Assembly (NCBI GenBank): GCA_963169105.1
Contig: OY720639.1
Coordinates: 85,232,593 to 85,296,592 of the forward strand
Source: Ceriagrion tenellum
Taxonomy: Eukaryota > Arthropoda > Insecta > Odonata > Coenagrionidae
Reading direction: 5' to 3'
Length of the DNA stretch: 64,000 nucleotides
Numbering within the stretch: the first letter of the stretch is position 1; each line of letters starts with the position of its first letter. Made by a program: the position numbers and the translations under genes. The notes below the pieces were generated by a model, which did no database searches, had not been told where the DNA came from, and worked only from the letters and a program-made list of their open reading frames with translations. This document shows positions 10,231 through 21,306 of the stretch, piece after piece.

Positions 10231-11000
10231 GTCGCTAAAGAAGTTTTCACTCTAGAAAGAGTAAAAGAAACGGTCAATTTTTCGATTTTAGAAGTATCCT
10301 TTCCTTTTATGTCATGACCAGTAATCTTGCCAACATTCACTCATCCTAGGTCACCAGGAAGTCCTCCAATAAGACGTGCCTGATAGACGGACAGACGTAG
10401 TAATGCTGTGAAATAAAAACTGCCAAGAGTGTCTCCCCTGCTTGCCAAAGCACCGTCCATTTCGGACTGTTTGGGAGGAGAGGACTAAAAAGGATGTCGG
10501 GTGACGACGATTGGAAAAACGACGCACTCTCTCTCAGCGTTTCGCAACCAACAGGGGGGCCGGAGGAAGGAGGAGGGGGGACACAAACAAACTCGCTGAC
10601 TGAGATTCAATGCGGCGACAATAGGGCACGCGAACAAATGCACTGCGGTGTCCCCACCCTTGCCCTACCCTCAAACCAACCGTTTCGCCACTTTAGCGAG
10701 ATAGAAGGAGAAAAATAAAAAAAACTAGGGAAGAAGAGGAGTAAACTGACCATTACGACACGCACCGGTGATTCGTTCTCTCTCCCGCGTAAGCTTTACC
10801 GCGCGGGTATTATCGTGCCGGTCGAGTCAAGAGCGAAAAAATAAAGTCGGCAAATTCCTGTTAAAATATCACACACTTTTTATCTGTCTCTCCATTCATA
10901 TAACCACGAGGAGGATTTCGACGGGGAGAAAAATCCAATAAAACGCTTCACGTATTCGCAACTCTGACTTTTCCCCTCTCTATTGTTGTTTCCCGGGTAA
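10231..11000. other. No gene recognised; CpG-rich patch at 10480-10830
   Basis: A GC-rich stretch contains a 74-codon plus frame (10494-10718) with no family resemblance. The CpG density rises between 10480 and 10830 compared with its surroundings. It could be part of a host promoter or exon, but nothing decides this. Confidence 0.3.
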
Positions 11001-11400
11001 AAAACCAAGATATATTCCCTATACAAAAACATTTCTCCCACATAATTTACCTTAGTGACTAGTTGAGGAGAGATTTCAGGATGATTTCCTCTAAAATAAA
11101 CGCTTGAATAACAGATTTTTGTGAAGTTCATAATCGAATGTATTAAGAATTAGACGGTCTTAAATTGAAAAACACGCCACACGTCTTCGAAACATCGAGT
11201 TTACCCCTAGAAAAATACTTCTATATTGTTACAACAGATAAAAACATAGTTAATCTTCCCTTTTCAAAACATTTTCTGACATAATTACACTAAACTTATG
11301 TGTAGCAGTGAGTTCAGGAGAAATTTCAGGATAATTTATTTCAAAATGAAATGACAGTTTGAAGTGCACTGATTTTTTTTCTTTTGGTCATCATGAAATT
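11000..11400. repeat. Diverged tandem duplication, about 240-bp period
   Basis: The block at 11030-11100 (ACATTTCTCCCACATAATTTACC ... GAGAGATTTCAGGATGATTT) recurs in diverged form at 11268-11335 (ACATTTTCTGACATAATTACAC ... GAGAAATTTCAGGATAATTT). No coding signal was seen. Confidence 0.5.
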
Positions 11401-11444
11401 CAATTCACTGGAATTGATGTAACATTGTAAAGTTAAATGACATG

Positions 11445-11600
11445 GCAGTAGAGTTTTACAGAAGAAATAGAGTAAAATCAGCAAGTGTAGATACACATGG
11501 AAAATGCGGGAGGCATAAGGATATTAATAAATAACTCATATTATGGTCAGCCAAATATTAAGGAACAGAGACAAAATAGTGCTGGTTAAACCGTAACACT
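11445..11600 (+). mobile_element. Family A endonuclease fragment
   Basis: The stretch from TGTAGATACACATGGAAAATGCG to AACAGAGACAAAA matches the better preserved block at 13005-13090, which encodes the end of the retroelement endonuclease (a YTWKMPGD-like segment and NRDK). It is a short, frameshifted second copy lying upstream of the longer one in the same orientation. Confidence 0.55.
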
Positions 11601-11779
11601 TAACAAATTTAGCAATCTTGCGAGAAAGAATCGTGCTGGCAAGTTCATTTTATGTTACGCTAAAAATATTCCAAGCAAAATGTTTTCATGAAGTATATTA
11701 CCAAATATCGGAACATGCCTTCCCTACGGATAGGACCTGAATTGCGCGCTCTAATGATCCATAGTACTCAGCATTTAGA

Positions 11780-13230
11780 AGTAAGGATAACTGCTCCTGG
11801 TGGGGCCGCCCATGCTGTATGGATCGAAGGGTAGGAGGTCAACCGTTGGGAATGGCATTGAGAATCCCACCCAAGTATCAATTTCCCTGAACAAGGAAAG
11901 CAACAATAGAGTATTGAATTTTGGAAACTGCGGCACTAAGCCCTCAGGGGCGGGTGTCCCGACCGGTAGCGAGAGAAGCAAAGCCTCCACAGTCGTCATC
12001 ACACAAAACTCCAGCGTGACCCGATGGCGGGAAGAATAAGAGGAAAGCAGCTTGGAACTTGGAATGTGAAGACGATGATGAGGGCAGGGAAGCTATAAAA
12101 TAGTAAATTGAAAATTGAGAAAGGAAAAAAGGAGTATTAAGGTCCATGGGGTGTGAGATAGAGGGACAGAAGATTAGAGTGGTAGTTACTAAGTAATCGA
12201 AAGAGGGATGGATGAAAGTCAACATGGGATGGCAATGGCATTGAATAAAATATTCGGACAAATGTAGTTAACATTGAACTGTTGAAGATGAGTCAATGGT
12301 TTCCGTGGCGTTTTCCGCTTGTTTCGAAGTGCAGCAGCTTTCAGGCTTTCCTCTGCGTGATTTCCATGGTTGACAACTGTTTCTCCAGTCATTCTGCTGG
12401 CGTCTTCAGGTCTGATGGCAGACCTGAAGACGCCTTACAGAAGTATTGGTGAAATACCAGAAATGTGAACAAATGGTAGAGTACAAAAACAGGAGCACTA
12501 ACTTGTTGCTCAATCACACAATCTATTTGGAGTTATCTTCTTATTTATTTACTGTTATATACTAATTTTAATTGCTTTAGTTAAGTGCCCTGAAGTCAGA
12601 CCTGAAGACGCCAGTAGGATGGCTGGAGAAACAGTTGTCAACCATGGACATCACACGGAGGAACGCCCGAAAGCTGCTCCACATTGAGCAGTTGAGCGAC
12701 AGGATACTGATGGCGGAAATAAAAGCAGTTCCGATGAATTCCTTCGTTGTCTAGGCAAGTACAAGGAACCATAGGAACAAGGAAGTGGATGGAAAGTCCA
12801 AGCAACTAAGAAAATATAATGAGAGAAGTCCTGGGACAGTAAAATGTGATATGATAGGCGAATGGATTGGGATTGTTGGTGAAGAGAGAGATGGATACGA
12901 AGTGTGAGGGTATGACCCAGGAAAAAAATTACCGCGGTGTGATGGCAGCATTGTTTTGAAGAAGAAATAGTGTAGAAGCAACAAATACTTGGTTTTAACA
13001 TCACCTCAGGTGTAGGTACGCATGAAAAATGCAGGGATATAGCAAATCGATTACCATACGGGCAGGCTAATATTAAGTAACAGAGACAAAAACTGGCAAA
13101 GGTTTCCGGGAGTTAAAGTAGGCTCAGATCATAATCTAGTTCTCAAGAAATGTTATGTCAAATTCAAAAGAATAACTTATAATATAGGAGAATGAAGAAG
13201 TAGAACGAGTAATTAATGAAAGAGATAATG
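11780..13230 (+). mobile_element. Family A retrotransposon 5' UTR and endonuclease domain (broken)
   Basis: At 12045-12075 the plus strand reads GKQLGTWNVKTMMRAGKL, the start of an APE-type endonuclease in RTE-like elements (GTWNV followed by an AGKL segment). After an inserted element (12318-12688) coding resumes with DRILMAEIKAVPMNSFVV, then ERSPGTVKCDMI, EWIGIVGEERDGYEV, and finally NRDKNWQRFPGVKVGSDHNL (13078-13137). The SDHNL motif marks the catalytic SDH at the end of the endonuclease. Stops and frameshifts make it non-functional. The upstream part with AGCGTGACCCGATGGCGGG fits its 5' UTR. The reverse transcriptase is missing here; C-terminal pieces of the same type of element occur at 14366-15720 on the other strand. 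Confidence 0.75.
12318..12688. mobile_element. Fold-back element with inverted pair of hammerhead-like modules
   Basis: The arms 12330-12410 and 12600-12685 are inverted complements (CAGCAGCTTTC..GG / CC.GAAAGCTGCT; CCATGGTTGACAACTGTTTC / GAAACAGTTGTCAACCATGG). Each arm holds, reading outward, CTGAAGACGCCAG - loop - CTGGAGAAACAGTTGTC. The plus copy is at 12602-12639 and the minus copy at 12409-12372. A truncated third CTGAAGACGCC is at 12424. The centre (12440-12590) is a retroelement-like fragment that recurs at 13269-13412. The whole unit interrupts the family A endonuclease. Confidence 0.75.
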
Positions 13231-13268
13231 AGGCGAAATTACCGGGAGTTGATGAGCAGAAGCATAGG

Positions 13269-13415
13269 TAAAATACTGGAAATATGAACAGCGGGGCCTA
13301 GATGGTAAAGTACAAAAACAGAACTATACTCTTATTGCTAATTCATGTAATCTATTTACAGTTATCATCTTATTTCTTTTTATATATATATTTCTATTGT
13401 TTAAGTTAAGTTTAG
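13269..13415 (+). repeat. Repeat of the segment at 12449-12590
   Basis: This AT-rich block (GGTAAAATACTGGAAATATGAAC ... GTTTAAGTTAAG) matches the core of the fold-back element at 12449-12590, at roughly 75 percent by eye. It lies just downstream of the family A endonuclease end, so it may be family A linker sequence captured by the fold-back element. Confidence 0.5.
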
Positions 13416-13564
13416 AGGCCTGGCGGAGGTTCCACGGGTTTACCACCGTCATTGAGAGAGTGCCGGGCTTAGACCGCTTCCGGATCAGCGTGCATAATTC
13501 GAGTGGAAATCATACCTAGCACCCTGAAAAGGCAAAAGCCTAAAGCGGGATCCACACTTGTCTT

Positions 13565-13962
13565 TCTCAGAGAAATAATTTGCGCTGTAACTAAGGTGGT
13601 ACTCTTCTCCAAACGAACTGTAACTGGACTTGAATTGTGTTCAAGACTGCACTTAAATAAAAACAAGCAGTACCGTTTGCCACATTCTGCAGCAATTTTG
13701 CGAGTCAGTTATTTTAACTGTACACTTCCAGCACTGTGATACAGCACAGTTGTAACTACAGCACAGTTCCTGCTCTGCGATGCAGCACATATTCAGTACA
13801 GCCTTCTCTGCGGTGCACTTCCAGTGCAAAATCATGCTAAACGATTCAACTACAGTACAGTCCAGTACAGTTAGGAGGAATGGAACCGCACTAACTGCTG
13901 AGTTAGGTACATTTTTAGCTTATGTACAGTATACCCACTGGAGATATTTTTTTTCTGAGTAT
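13565..13962 (+). repeat. Dispersed repeat H (CAGTACAG/ACAGCAC-rich)
   Basis: This 395-bp unit is shared with 57186-57520 in the same orientation. Both start with CTCAG.GAA.AAA.TT and GTAACTAAGGT, contain ACACTTCCAGCACTGTGATACAGCACA, and end with a T-run and CTCTGGGTA/CTGAGTATT. The ends are weakly complementary, suggesting a non-autonomous DNA element. The interior is unusual in its many short ACAGTACAG, ACAGCAC and TACAGTCC words. No intact frame was seen. Confidence 0.65.
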
Positions 13963-14099
13963 TGTTTGGATAAAAGGCCAGACAAATATCTGTTTAATTA
14001 CTGTCTAATTCTCCGACAGCTCCGACAGAAAGTATCGCGAATCGAGCCGTTGACAAAATTGCCCTTGCCAATTAACGAGGTTCCATCGCGACTCAGTTA

Positions 14100-14260
14100 A
14101 AACAAATGCTGAAATCCAGCCTATTGTTTGTTTTGTTTATAAACCCTGGGTTTACTGATGTTTTATTCTAAAAACCATTATTCTTAAAACGTTACTTGTT
14201 GTATTTTGTTTTTAGAGTGAGGAAATAAATTTTTATTGAATTGAATGAAATTAAATAGAG
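14100..14260 (+). mobile_element. Possible non-LTR 3' tail
   Basis: The segment ends in GGAAATAAATTTTTATTGAATTGAATG, a degenerate short-repeat tail with a polyadenylation-like AATAAA. This is the form of several arthropod non-LTR 3' ends. No coding sequence is recognisable upstream, so this is tentative. Confidence 0.3.
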
Positions 14261-14365
14261 AGGCGGACAGAACAACAGTGTCAATGGAAAAGAGGAGGGT
14301 AAAGAAGTAGTTGGTAACGAAAAAAGATTGTAAAAACAAGTTGAGAGAATGAAATGGTAAAAGAT

Positions 14366-15008
14366 TTTTTAAGTATTCTACCGGTTGAAATAGGTTTTGC
14401 CGAATGTTAAAGAATCTCCTCCCAATTTTCTACACTTTCAGGGGAGTATCTCCCACTAGGATATCCTTTTTCGCCTCAGCATACGATCTACCCTTCTTCA
14501 TTCTGTCCATTAAACCTATTCTTCTTCTTTATCTTCCCCGTTTGCCCATCATCCTTCCCTCTATCACACTCTTCAGCTACTTATCACCCTTTATTACATC
14601 CTTCAGCCTTCAGCCATCTACCCTGCCTATCTCGGATTTCATTCAAAAGTTTCCAATCTTCGCCCACCATCTCAAGCACATCCTCGTTAGATTTCCTTTC
14701 TGTCCACCTAACCTTCTCCATCCTTCTCCACACCCACATCTCAAATGCCTACAGCCTATTCTCGTACTCCTTTCTGAGGGTCCATGTTTCTGCACCATAC
14801 AACGCTACGCTCCATACCAAGCTTTTCACTGGACTCTTCTTCACAGCCTTACCTAATGTCCATGTCATCAGTTCCCTTCTATTGCTAAACGCCTCCTTAG
14901 CTAGCACTATTCTCTTCCGTGTGTCTTTGCTACTTTGCCCATTTTCCTCTAGCTTGCTACCGAAGTAGTTAAATTATTCTACATTCTTCGCCAATCCCTC
15001 ACTCATTA
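14366..15008 (-). mobile_element. Family A-type retrotransposon C-terminal end
   Basis: The minus strand encodes in order a LAKEAFSNRREL-like segment, a VWSVALYGAETWTL-like segment, ENRLQAFEMWVWRRMEKV and SNEDVLEMV, then a KLLNEI segment and a tail with RMKK, all frameshifted. Its 3' end (AACCGGTAGAATACTTAAAAAA on the minus strand, from 14387) is shared with the copy at 55402. The FEMWVWRRMEKVRWTE block is the common C-terminal signature after reverse transcriptase in RTE-like elements. The plus-strand frame of 150 codons over this region is its antisense. Confidence 0.75.
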
Positions 15009-15235
15009 TTATATCCTCCAGACACTTACACTACCGGTCTCGAATTTCATCATGTAGTTTCTTTTCCTCGCCCACCATCTCAAGCACTACCTCGTTGGTC
15101 CTCCTCTCCGTCCACCTCACCTTCTCCATCCTTCTCCAACCCGCATATCAAACGCGTGCAGCCTATTCTCGTCCTCCTTCCTGAGGCTTTAGGTTTCCGA
15201 GAAAAAGGTCCATAACGTATCATCTGAAATGTCAA
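15009..15235 (-). mobile_element. Family A-type fragment (internal piece)
   Basis: This is the same C-terminal block (EMVGEEKKLHDEIRDR-like, WRRMEKVRWTERRTNEVVLEM-like) as the flanking copies on both sides, starting and ending abruptly. It ends near 15205 at the WTLRKE position, where an unrelated stretch joins it to the next copy. Confidence 0.65.
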
Positions 15236-15239
15236 GTAG

Positions 15240-15720
15240 TTTTTATAATTGGGAAGGTTTTCCCGGTTTTCTACACTTCCAGGGGCCAATCTCGCCTTAG
15301 TGTGCCCTTTTTTGCCTCAGTATACGATCTACCCTTCTTCATTCTGTCCATTAAACCTATTCTTCCTCTTTATCTTCCCCGCTTGCCCAACATCCTTCCC
15401 TCTATCAGAGTCTTGAGCAAACCATCCATTATTATATCCTCCAGCCACCTATTCTGCTAATCTCGAATTTCATTCATTAGTTTTCCTTTCCTCGTCCACC
15501 ATCTCAAGCACTTCCTCGTCAGTCTTCCTCTCCGTCCACCAAACCTTCTCCATCCTTCTTCACACCTACATCTCAAATTCCTGCAGCCTATTTTCGTCCT
15601 ACTTTCTGGGTGTCCACCTTTCTGCCCTATAAAACGCTACGCTCTATATCAAGATCTTCACCAGCTTCTTTACATCCTTACTCAAGGTCATCAGCTCCCT
15701 TCTAAATAAACGCCCAGAAA
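15240..15720 (-). mobile_element. Family A-type fragment, second 3' end
   Basis: This region repeats the order seen at 14430-14860 (GTATACGATCTACCCTTCTTC, CCATTAAACCTATTCTTCCTC, CTCAAATTCCTGCAGCCTATT). It is a separate, more diverged copy in the same orientation. Three same-direction fragments within 1.4 kb suggest repeated insertion or local duplication. Confidence 0.7.
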
Positions 15721-17240
15721 GACTAGATAAGTTTTAATCTAACCCTCTATAGACAGAATTATGAAACATCAGAATGAAAAAAATACTGCTACTATATTAG
15801 TTTTTTAAAGGTGCTATTAAGGCATATAAAAAATGCAATTGATTTGATAACAACAACAATTTTGAAATTCGACGTACTTGTATTGTAAACATACAATTTC
15901 AAATAAAGCTCTGCATAATAATACTTACACAAGTAATACTTCAACATTACTTTCATTACGTACCTTTTTTTTTAAATTTTCCCAAGTTTTTAATCATATG
16001 ACAGCTGAAACTATTCATTTCAGAGCTCCACCAGGCACGCCATCGTCGGTGAATAGCGTCACACACTCATCTATTCAAATTGTTTGACAAACCACCGAAA
16101 GAGACGCAACTTTCCACACACTTAATCCGAAGCGTTACAATTCTGACTAGCGCAGCAACTAAATGGAAAAGCCTATTAGAAAGCAGATATTTCTATGATT
16201 TTGAAACGTAAAAAATTTGAATCGCTCGTCCATAGAGGGTAAATTCAATAACAATTGCAGCTAGCAACCAACAGGGCAGAGGAAAACTGGAGTGGGTGGG
16301 AGGACGATTCGTTTAAATAATCGACCGGACGGGAGGGGAGCGTTCGCATGGGCTCGGAATCCAGGGGGTGAATCCTCGCGAGCGCCCAAAGGAATTAGCA
16401 GCTCACCTCTCTCCGCGCGGTAAATGGCGTGCATTCGGGCGTCCGCTGTAGAGAGGGGTGAGGTGTATGGGAGGGTTGGTTGTCGTGGGTGTCCGTTAAT
16501 AGGGAAGAGTGGGGACGTTGATGGGACAGAAGGGCTGGACGCTACGAGGCGGCCTTAATGAGGCGTGGGCGTCAAGTCCGGCGGGAGTTGTTGGGTCGCT
16601 TAGGGGAGGGAGAGATGGGTCGCCAGGAGACGGGAGATAGATAACGCAAGCTGAGGGTTGGGTCTACCCTGTGAGAGAGAGACGCATTTCCCATATCAAC
16701 AGAAAAACGGGCACGCCACTTATTTTCCGATCCTAAAATAAAAACCAGCCCTGAAAAACCATCGGTTACCAATCTGAGGCACGGCTGTTTGTGGTTTAGG
16801 TTTTTCCCACAAAATACTACAGATTCATTTAGATTCAACTTCAAGTTTCTTCACTATTTAATGTCAAAGAGAGCGTTTTGTTCGAAAACGCCAAAAATCC
16901 GGCACTTTTTTTGTTCTCATCGGAATAAAAAATCAAATGTGTATTGTAAAAATAATCGGCTATCACGGTTAAACGCAAAATAAAACAAGCTAAAGTTTGG
17001 TGTAACTTACATTCATATAAGTATCGTGGTTCATTTTCAATCAGCGTTCAAACTCGAGTCTACATAATTTTTGCACCGACAGTAGGTAGGTCTGTATGTA
17101 GTACGTGTGCTCCATCGTTAGATGAAAATTGAATAATGGCGAGTTTAGGCTGAAAATTAGACAGAATTCAAATAATTTCTAAGCAGCAACGTGTTTAGGC
17201 TAGCCGCGAATAGGCGGTGAAGTTTGGGATTGCTGTAAGA
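15721..17240. other. No gene recognised; CpG-rich patch 16260-16700
   Basis: The first 550 bases are AT-rich. From 16260 to 16700 the sequence is GC-rich with many CpG dinucleotides (for example GACCGGACGGGAGG, CTCGCGAGCGCCC). A 90-codon minus frame ends in it, without any motif. This could be a host CpG-rich promoter or exon, but no supporting signal was found. Confidence 0.35.
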
Positions 17241-17244
17241 AAAA

Positions 17245-17372
17245 AATCGACCTGGGAAATCGGGAATCGAACCACGGACGTAAATTTCCATGAGAATTAC
17301 GAAGTCTAAGAAGCATAGTGGTCTGCGCATTGGTCCGGAAACCTAATGTCCGTGGTTTGACTCGATTTTTGT
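17245..17372. repeat. tRNA-like SINE fragments in opposed orientation
   Basis: On the plus strand, 17314-17372 reads AGCATAGTGGTCTGCGCATT ... GTCCGTGGTTTGACTCGA: an A-box-like TAGCATAGTGG relative, then a B-box-like GGTTTGACTC. Immediately upstream (17250-17275) is the complement of a B box and 3' arm (GGGAATCGAACCACGGAC). The two halves therefore face each other. The same head occurs at 48696-48768 and 51017-51088. Confidence 0.6.
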
Positions 17373-18095
17373 CTCATAGCAATATCTACGTATGAGTATC
17401 ATTTTTCCTATTATAAGGAATCGACTAACCTAACTAATTTTTTGCATTAGCGATTCTGCCGTTGGGAGAAAGAGTGGTACAAAAATGTGCCTTTCTCTAA
17501 CATCTACATACTAACCTGCAAGTATTTTGCAAATATTTTGCCATATTCCGACCCGGGGAAAATGAAGCAGAAATCCCAATATTCGGTCAAAATAAAAGAC
17601 ACTTCCCGGATTTTTCAGGGGATAAGACGTAAGTTACATATGCAAAATCAATATTTCTCTCAAATCAAACTTTTTCCTCTGAACATTTATAGTCGATGCC
17701 ATGTCACTTTTGTTTTATTACCTATAGCTGCAGATGATTCGCTCCTTTCTTAAGCTACACGTTAGCCGTCAACGACGCGACGAACGTCTTCTTTACTATA
17801 AAATCGGCAATAAATCATCTTTTCCCGACTACATTCTCAAATGTACCATAAATCCCGGTGGCAGGATCTTAAATGATGCAAAAAAAGGTAAAAACGCATA
17901 TTTTTTAAGCCAAATAAAACATAAAATAATGAGTTGTGTGTTTGAAACCAATGGATATTATTCCTTTAAAAAATGCATTTGGGCATAAAAGGATTAAACT
18001 GATACTCTAAGGCACATTTCAAACGAATAATTTTCGGACTACGTGCTATTAATGATGTCCATGATTATAATTTTACACAACCCGTTTTCAAACCT
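17373..18095. other. No gene recognised
   Basis: Contains plus frames of 88 and 84 codons (17487-17753, 17734-17988) that overlap and carry no recognisable motif. Composition is AT-rich and similar to the surroundings. Confidence 0.35.
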
Positions 18096-18099
18096 TTTC

Positions 18100-19487
18100 T
18101 TTACATCTACATCTACATCTACATCTACGTCATACCCTGCAAGCCACCCAAAGGGTGTGTGGCAGGGGGTGCTTTCGCACCAGGCATGCATGAATGATAT
18201 GGTAGAACACCGACATTACATTAAAAACCCGCGTACCACACATGCAAAGCGCCAATTACAAATCTAATACCCAAGAAACATTGTATCTCCAATCGTTCTA
18301 ACATGCAAGGGATACAAAGACTACTACTACAGATTCAAAATATCATGCATAAATAAGAACATCATTATTTACATCATGCATAAATAAGAAAGAGGAGAAT
18401 ATAATGAGAAAGATTAACTGCCTGCCTATTGTCAATACTCGAACTATTCATGACGACGATCACAGCTGTTATGGTCCCGAATGGTACGCGGAAAAAATGA
18501 CATTTTATACCTATCGGTTCTACAATCTAGCTCTCTAATTTTATTGGCGCGATCTAATCTGCCGTAGTACGAAGGGGTTAATAGTATGTTTTTTACGTCG
18601 TCAGTAAAATGATTTTCCTGAAATTTATTTAGGAGGTTAAGCCTATAATTTAATCTACGCTGTGATAGCGATTCCCATCCTAATTCTTCTAACAGTCCAG
18701 ACACACTAGCCAACTTATCGTAGCATCGTTTCACAAACCTAGCTCCTCTTCGCTGTACGCGATCTAACTCTGATATCAAGCCCGTTTCGTATGGATCCCA
18801 TACACTAACAGCATATTCCAGATGAGGCCTAACGATTGAAAAGTAACAACGTTCTTTCACTTTCTCATCACATTTTCCGAGTACTCTCTTGATAAAGCCT
18901 AGCTTCCTATATGCTTGACCGCATATTTCCCTAATATGTTTTCCCCAAGATAGGTCGTGACTAATTGTGACTCCTAAGTACTTAACAGACTCGGCGTGAA
19001 TAATTTCTGTATTTTTAATTCTGTATGCCCTAAATGGCCAATTTTTCTTTTTCCAAAAGCTGACTGCTACGCACTTTTTTATGTTTAGTTCCATCTGCCA
19101 CTTTTCGCACCAAGCATGAATAGCAAGTAGGTCGATTGTTAACGAGTCGCTATCTTCGGAATTGTTAATATCCCTATACACAACCGCGTCGTCTGCGAAG
19201 AGTCTAAGCTTACTTTTAACGACGTTACTAATATCATTAATGTACAAGAGAAATAAAAGTGGACCAATTACACTTCCCTGAGGAACACCCGATGTAACGC
19301 TAACTGTGTTTGACATGATACCGTCTATGACAACCCTTTGTTCCCGCCCATGTAAGAATTGATTAATCCAACTAATAATGTTTTTATCTATTCCATATGC
19401 TTCTAGTTTTAACAGGTTTTTTACAAGCACTACATCGGACAGTACACTGGAGAAACACAAGCAAGAGGGAAAATTCACAGGGAACAA
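18100..19487 (-). mobile_element. Family B non-LTR retrotransposon, best-preserved reverse transcriptase
   Basis: A 347-codon minus frame (19487-18444) holds most of a non-LTR reverse transcriptase. It starts within the fingers/palm region (LLKLEAYGI, ISWINQFLHGREQRVVI), then SGVPQGSVIGPLLFLLY (residues 66-82), the catalytic LRLFADDAVVY (95-105, FADD in place of YADD), KYLGVTISHDLSWGKHI, and a thumb/C-terminal block RPHLEYAVSVWDPYETG, LDRVQRRGARFVK, LEELGWESLSQRR and CRTDRY. The 3' UTR follows and ends in a GATGTAGATGTA tail (plus TCTACATCTACATC at 18105-18128). The first about 15 residues look unrelated, so the element is 5'-truncated near 19440. The RPHLEYA block resembles CR1/Jockey-group elements; clade not decided. 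Endonuclease and ORF1 are absent, so it is not autonomous. Confidence 0.9.
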
Positions 19488-19938
19488 TCGAGAATTCCTG
19501 CATCTTTAATTTTATCTAATAAGTAGTAATAGTAAAAGGACTTACAGTCTACTGCTTGGTAGATGGACGATATTCATCTTTCAAAAGAAAATCCAAGGAG
19601 TCCAATGGTACGTACCTGAAAGCAAGGAAGAAACTATGAGCATGACCGAAAACCGTAGATAAAAAAATAATTGCCACTTTAATCGTGGAAAAACACCTTC
19701 GTATCGACGTGAATAACAAATGATAAAACATACGATCTTCATAGAGCGAAAACATTTATCAAGAGTTCATAAGGATACTTGTATACTGACCTAGAATACA
19801 AAGCAAAGTACACAGTGCCGTTTGAAGAAATGCATGCAAGATGTTCTTCAGGACTGTTGATCTGAGAAGCTGAGAAAAGTAAATCAAAATGGGAAAGTAC
19901 AAAACAATTGAAATATTTCAGGCTTTCCCGGTGAATGC
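19488..19938. other. No gene recognised
   Basis: Short minus frames (68 and 90 codons) only; no motif and no repeat shared with the rest of the window. Confidence 0.35.
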
Positions 19939-20008
19939 TATGGAGGTAGATTTCTCGGATTTCCATCCGGAGATAACTCCTTGGAAACCCGAGAAATCTA
20001 CCTCCATA
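19939..20008. repeat. Hairpin, 27-bp arms
   Basis: The arm 19939-19965 (TATGGAGGTAGATTTCTCGG...) pairs with 19982-20008 with one mismatch across a 16-base spacer. It is probably a small palindromic transposon end or a folded RNA segment; no neighbouring gene explains it. Confidence 0.8.
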
Positions 20009-20399
20009 CACAACAATTAGCGACAGGATATAAAACTGTATTGCAAAGACCCATGCATAATATTTTTCACTTAGATAATAAGGTTCATTTCAGGAAAAAA
20101 ACGTTTGTACCTACAGGACTCATACCAGATACGAAAGTTGCGATAAGTTCAACATATTGCAGCAGATAAGCTAATTTGAGCAGATTTTTTTCCGCACTCG
20201 TCACTAAAAAAAACGTTTTATCTAGATGATATAAATTTTATTTCATGTGTTTTTATGAAAAAAAAATTCAGCCTGATGGGCAAGCTAAAAGGATGGAAAC
20301 GAAAAGGATCCCATTATACATACAATATGGAGAAATAGACAAGCTTCAATGCAAGAACGTTTTGCTGTTAAGGTTGAGAGGCTATTGGGAGTTTAATAT

Positions 20400-20620
20400 C
20401 TAGTGCTGCATTGCACCCAACAGAAATCTGAAGTGTGAGGGAGGATATATTGAGTAGGATACGGGAGTTTGAGATGTGGGCGTGGTGGCAAATGGAAAAG
20501 GTGTGGTGGACGGAAAAGGAGACAAACGAGGATGTGCTTGGTATTCTTGCTGTGGGTAAGGAGAACGTGATTCTGGAGGAAATAAGGAGAAGGCAGAGTA
20601 ATTGGTTGGAAGACGCGATA
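20400..20620 (+). mobile_element. Family A-type fragment, left half of a split copy
   Basis: The plus strand reads LSRIREFEMWAWWQMEKVWW, then ETNEDVLGILAVGKENVILE and RRRQSNWLEDA. This is the family A C-terminal block (compare the minus strand of 55523-55825). It stops at GAAGACGCGATA (20609-20620), where family B begins. The missing remainder lies beyond the B insertion at 21306-21420. Confidence 0.7.
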
Positions 20621-21306
20621 TTCGTTGATTTCAAGAAGGAATTCGACAAAATTCGTCTTAAAAAACTCATTTATTAATTGCATCCATGCGGAGTTGATAA
20701 AAAAAATAGTGAACTGGATAAGGGACTTTCTCAGTGATCGAAAACAAAAAGTAGTTATTAATGGTTTTAGTTCTGATTGGTCTAAGTCATATCCGGTGTT
20801 CCTCAAGGAAGCGTGATCGGCCCTCGTTTATTCATCATTTATTTTAATGGCCTGAGTTCTCGAGTTAGCAGTAAATTGAGCTTATTTGCAGACGATATAG
20901 TTATCTACCGTGAAATATGCGAAGACGCGGACTTTGAAGTCCTGTCATCGGACCTTAACAATTTACGTTCGTGGAGCCAGGAGTGGGAGATAGAATTAAA
21001 TATTTGTAAATGCACCACAGTGCACTTCCTGCGAAAGTCATCACAAAAATGCCATACCTATACAGTGGGTGGAGTAAATATAAAATCTTCGGATACAGTA
21101 AAATTTCTTGGAATTACCTTAACATCTGATATATCGTTGGGATTAGACATACAGAACATATGTGGCGCAGCATTAAAGAAACTAGGTTTTGCGTAATAGT
21201 ATAGGTAATATAAATAAATAGTATAGGGCAAAATAATAGGAAGGTCCTCGGATGAACAAGTCAAAGATACATGCTACTCCTCTCTAGTGGGTAGATGTAG
21301 ATGTAG
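20621..21306 (+). mobile_element. Family B retrotransposon inserted in family A
   Basis: It begins with a truncated fingers segment (FVDFKKEFDKIRLKKLI), then WIRDFLSDRKQKVVINGFSS. After a frameshift comes GPRLFIIYFNGLSSRV, the catalytic SLFADDIVIYRE, LRSWSQEWEIELNICKCTTV and VKFLGITLTSD, ending at KKLGFA (21196). It then jumps to the 3' tail GTAGATGTAGATGTAGA at 21291-21307. The short distance from KKLGFA to the tail shows an internal deletion of the thumb and most of the 3' UTR. The copy is inactive because of frameshifts. The flanks GAAGACGCGATA and GAAGAGATA may be a diverged target-site duplication. Confidence 0.8.

Noticed and set aside
14404..14856. 150-codon plus frame as a gene
   Set aside because: It is the antisense of family A retroelement coding sequence.
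18444..19487. Active autonomous retrotransposon or retrovirus
   Set aside because: 5'-truncated, no endonuclease or ORF1, no LTRs or envelope; the reverse transcriptase type is non-LTR.
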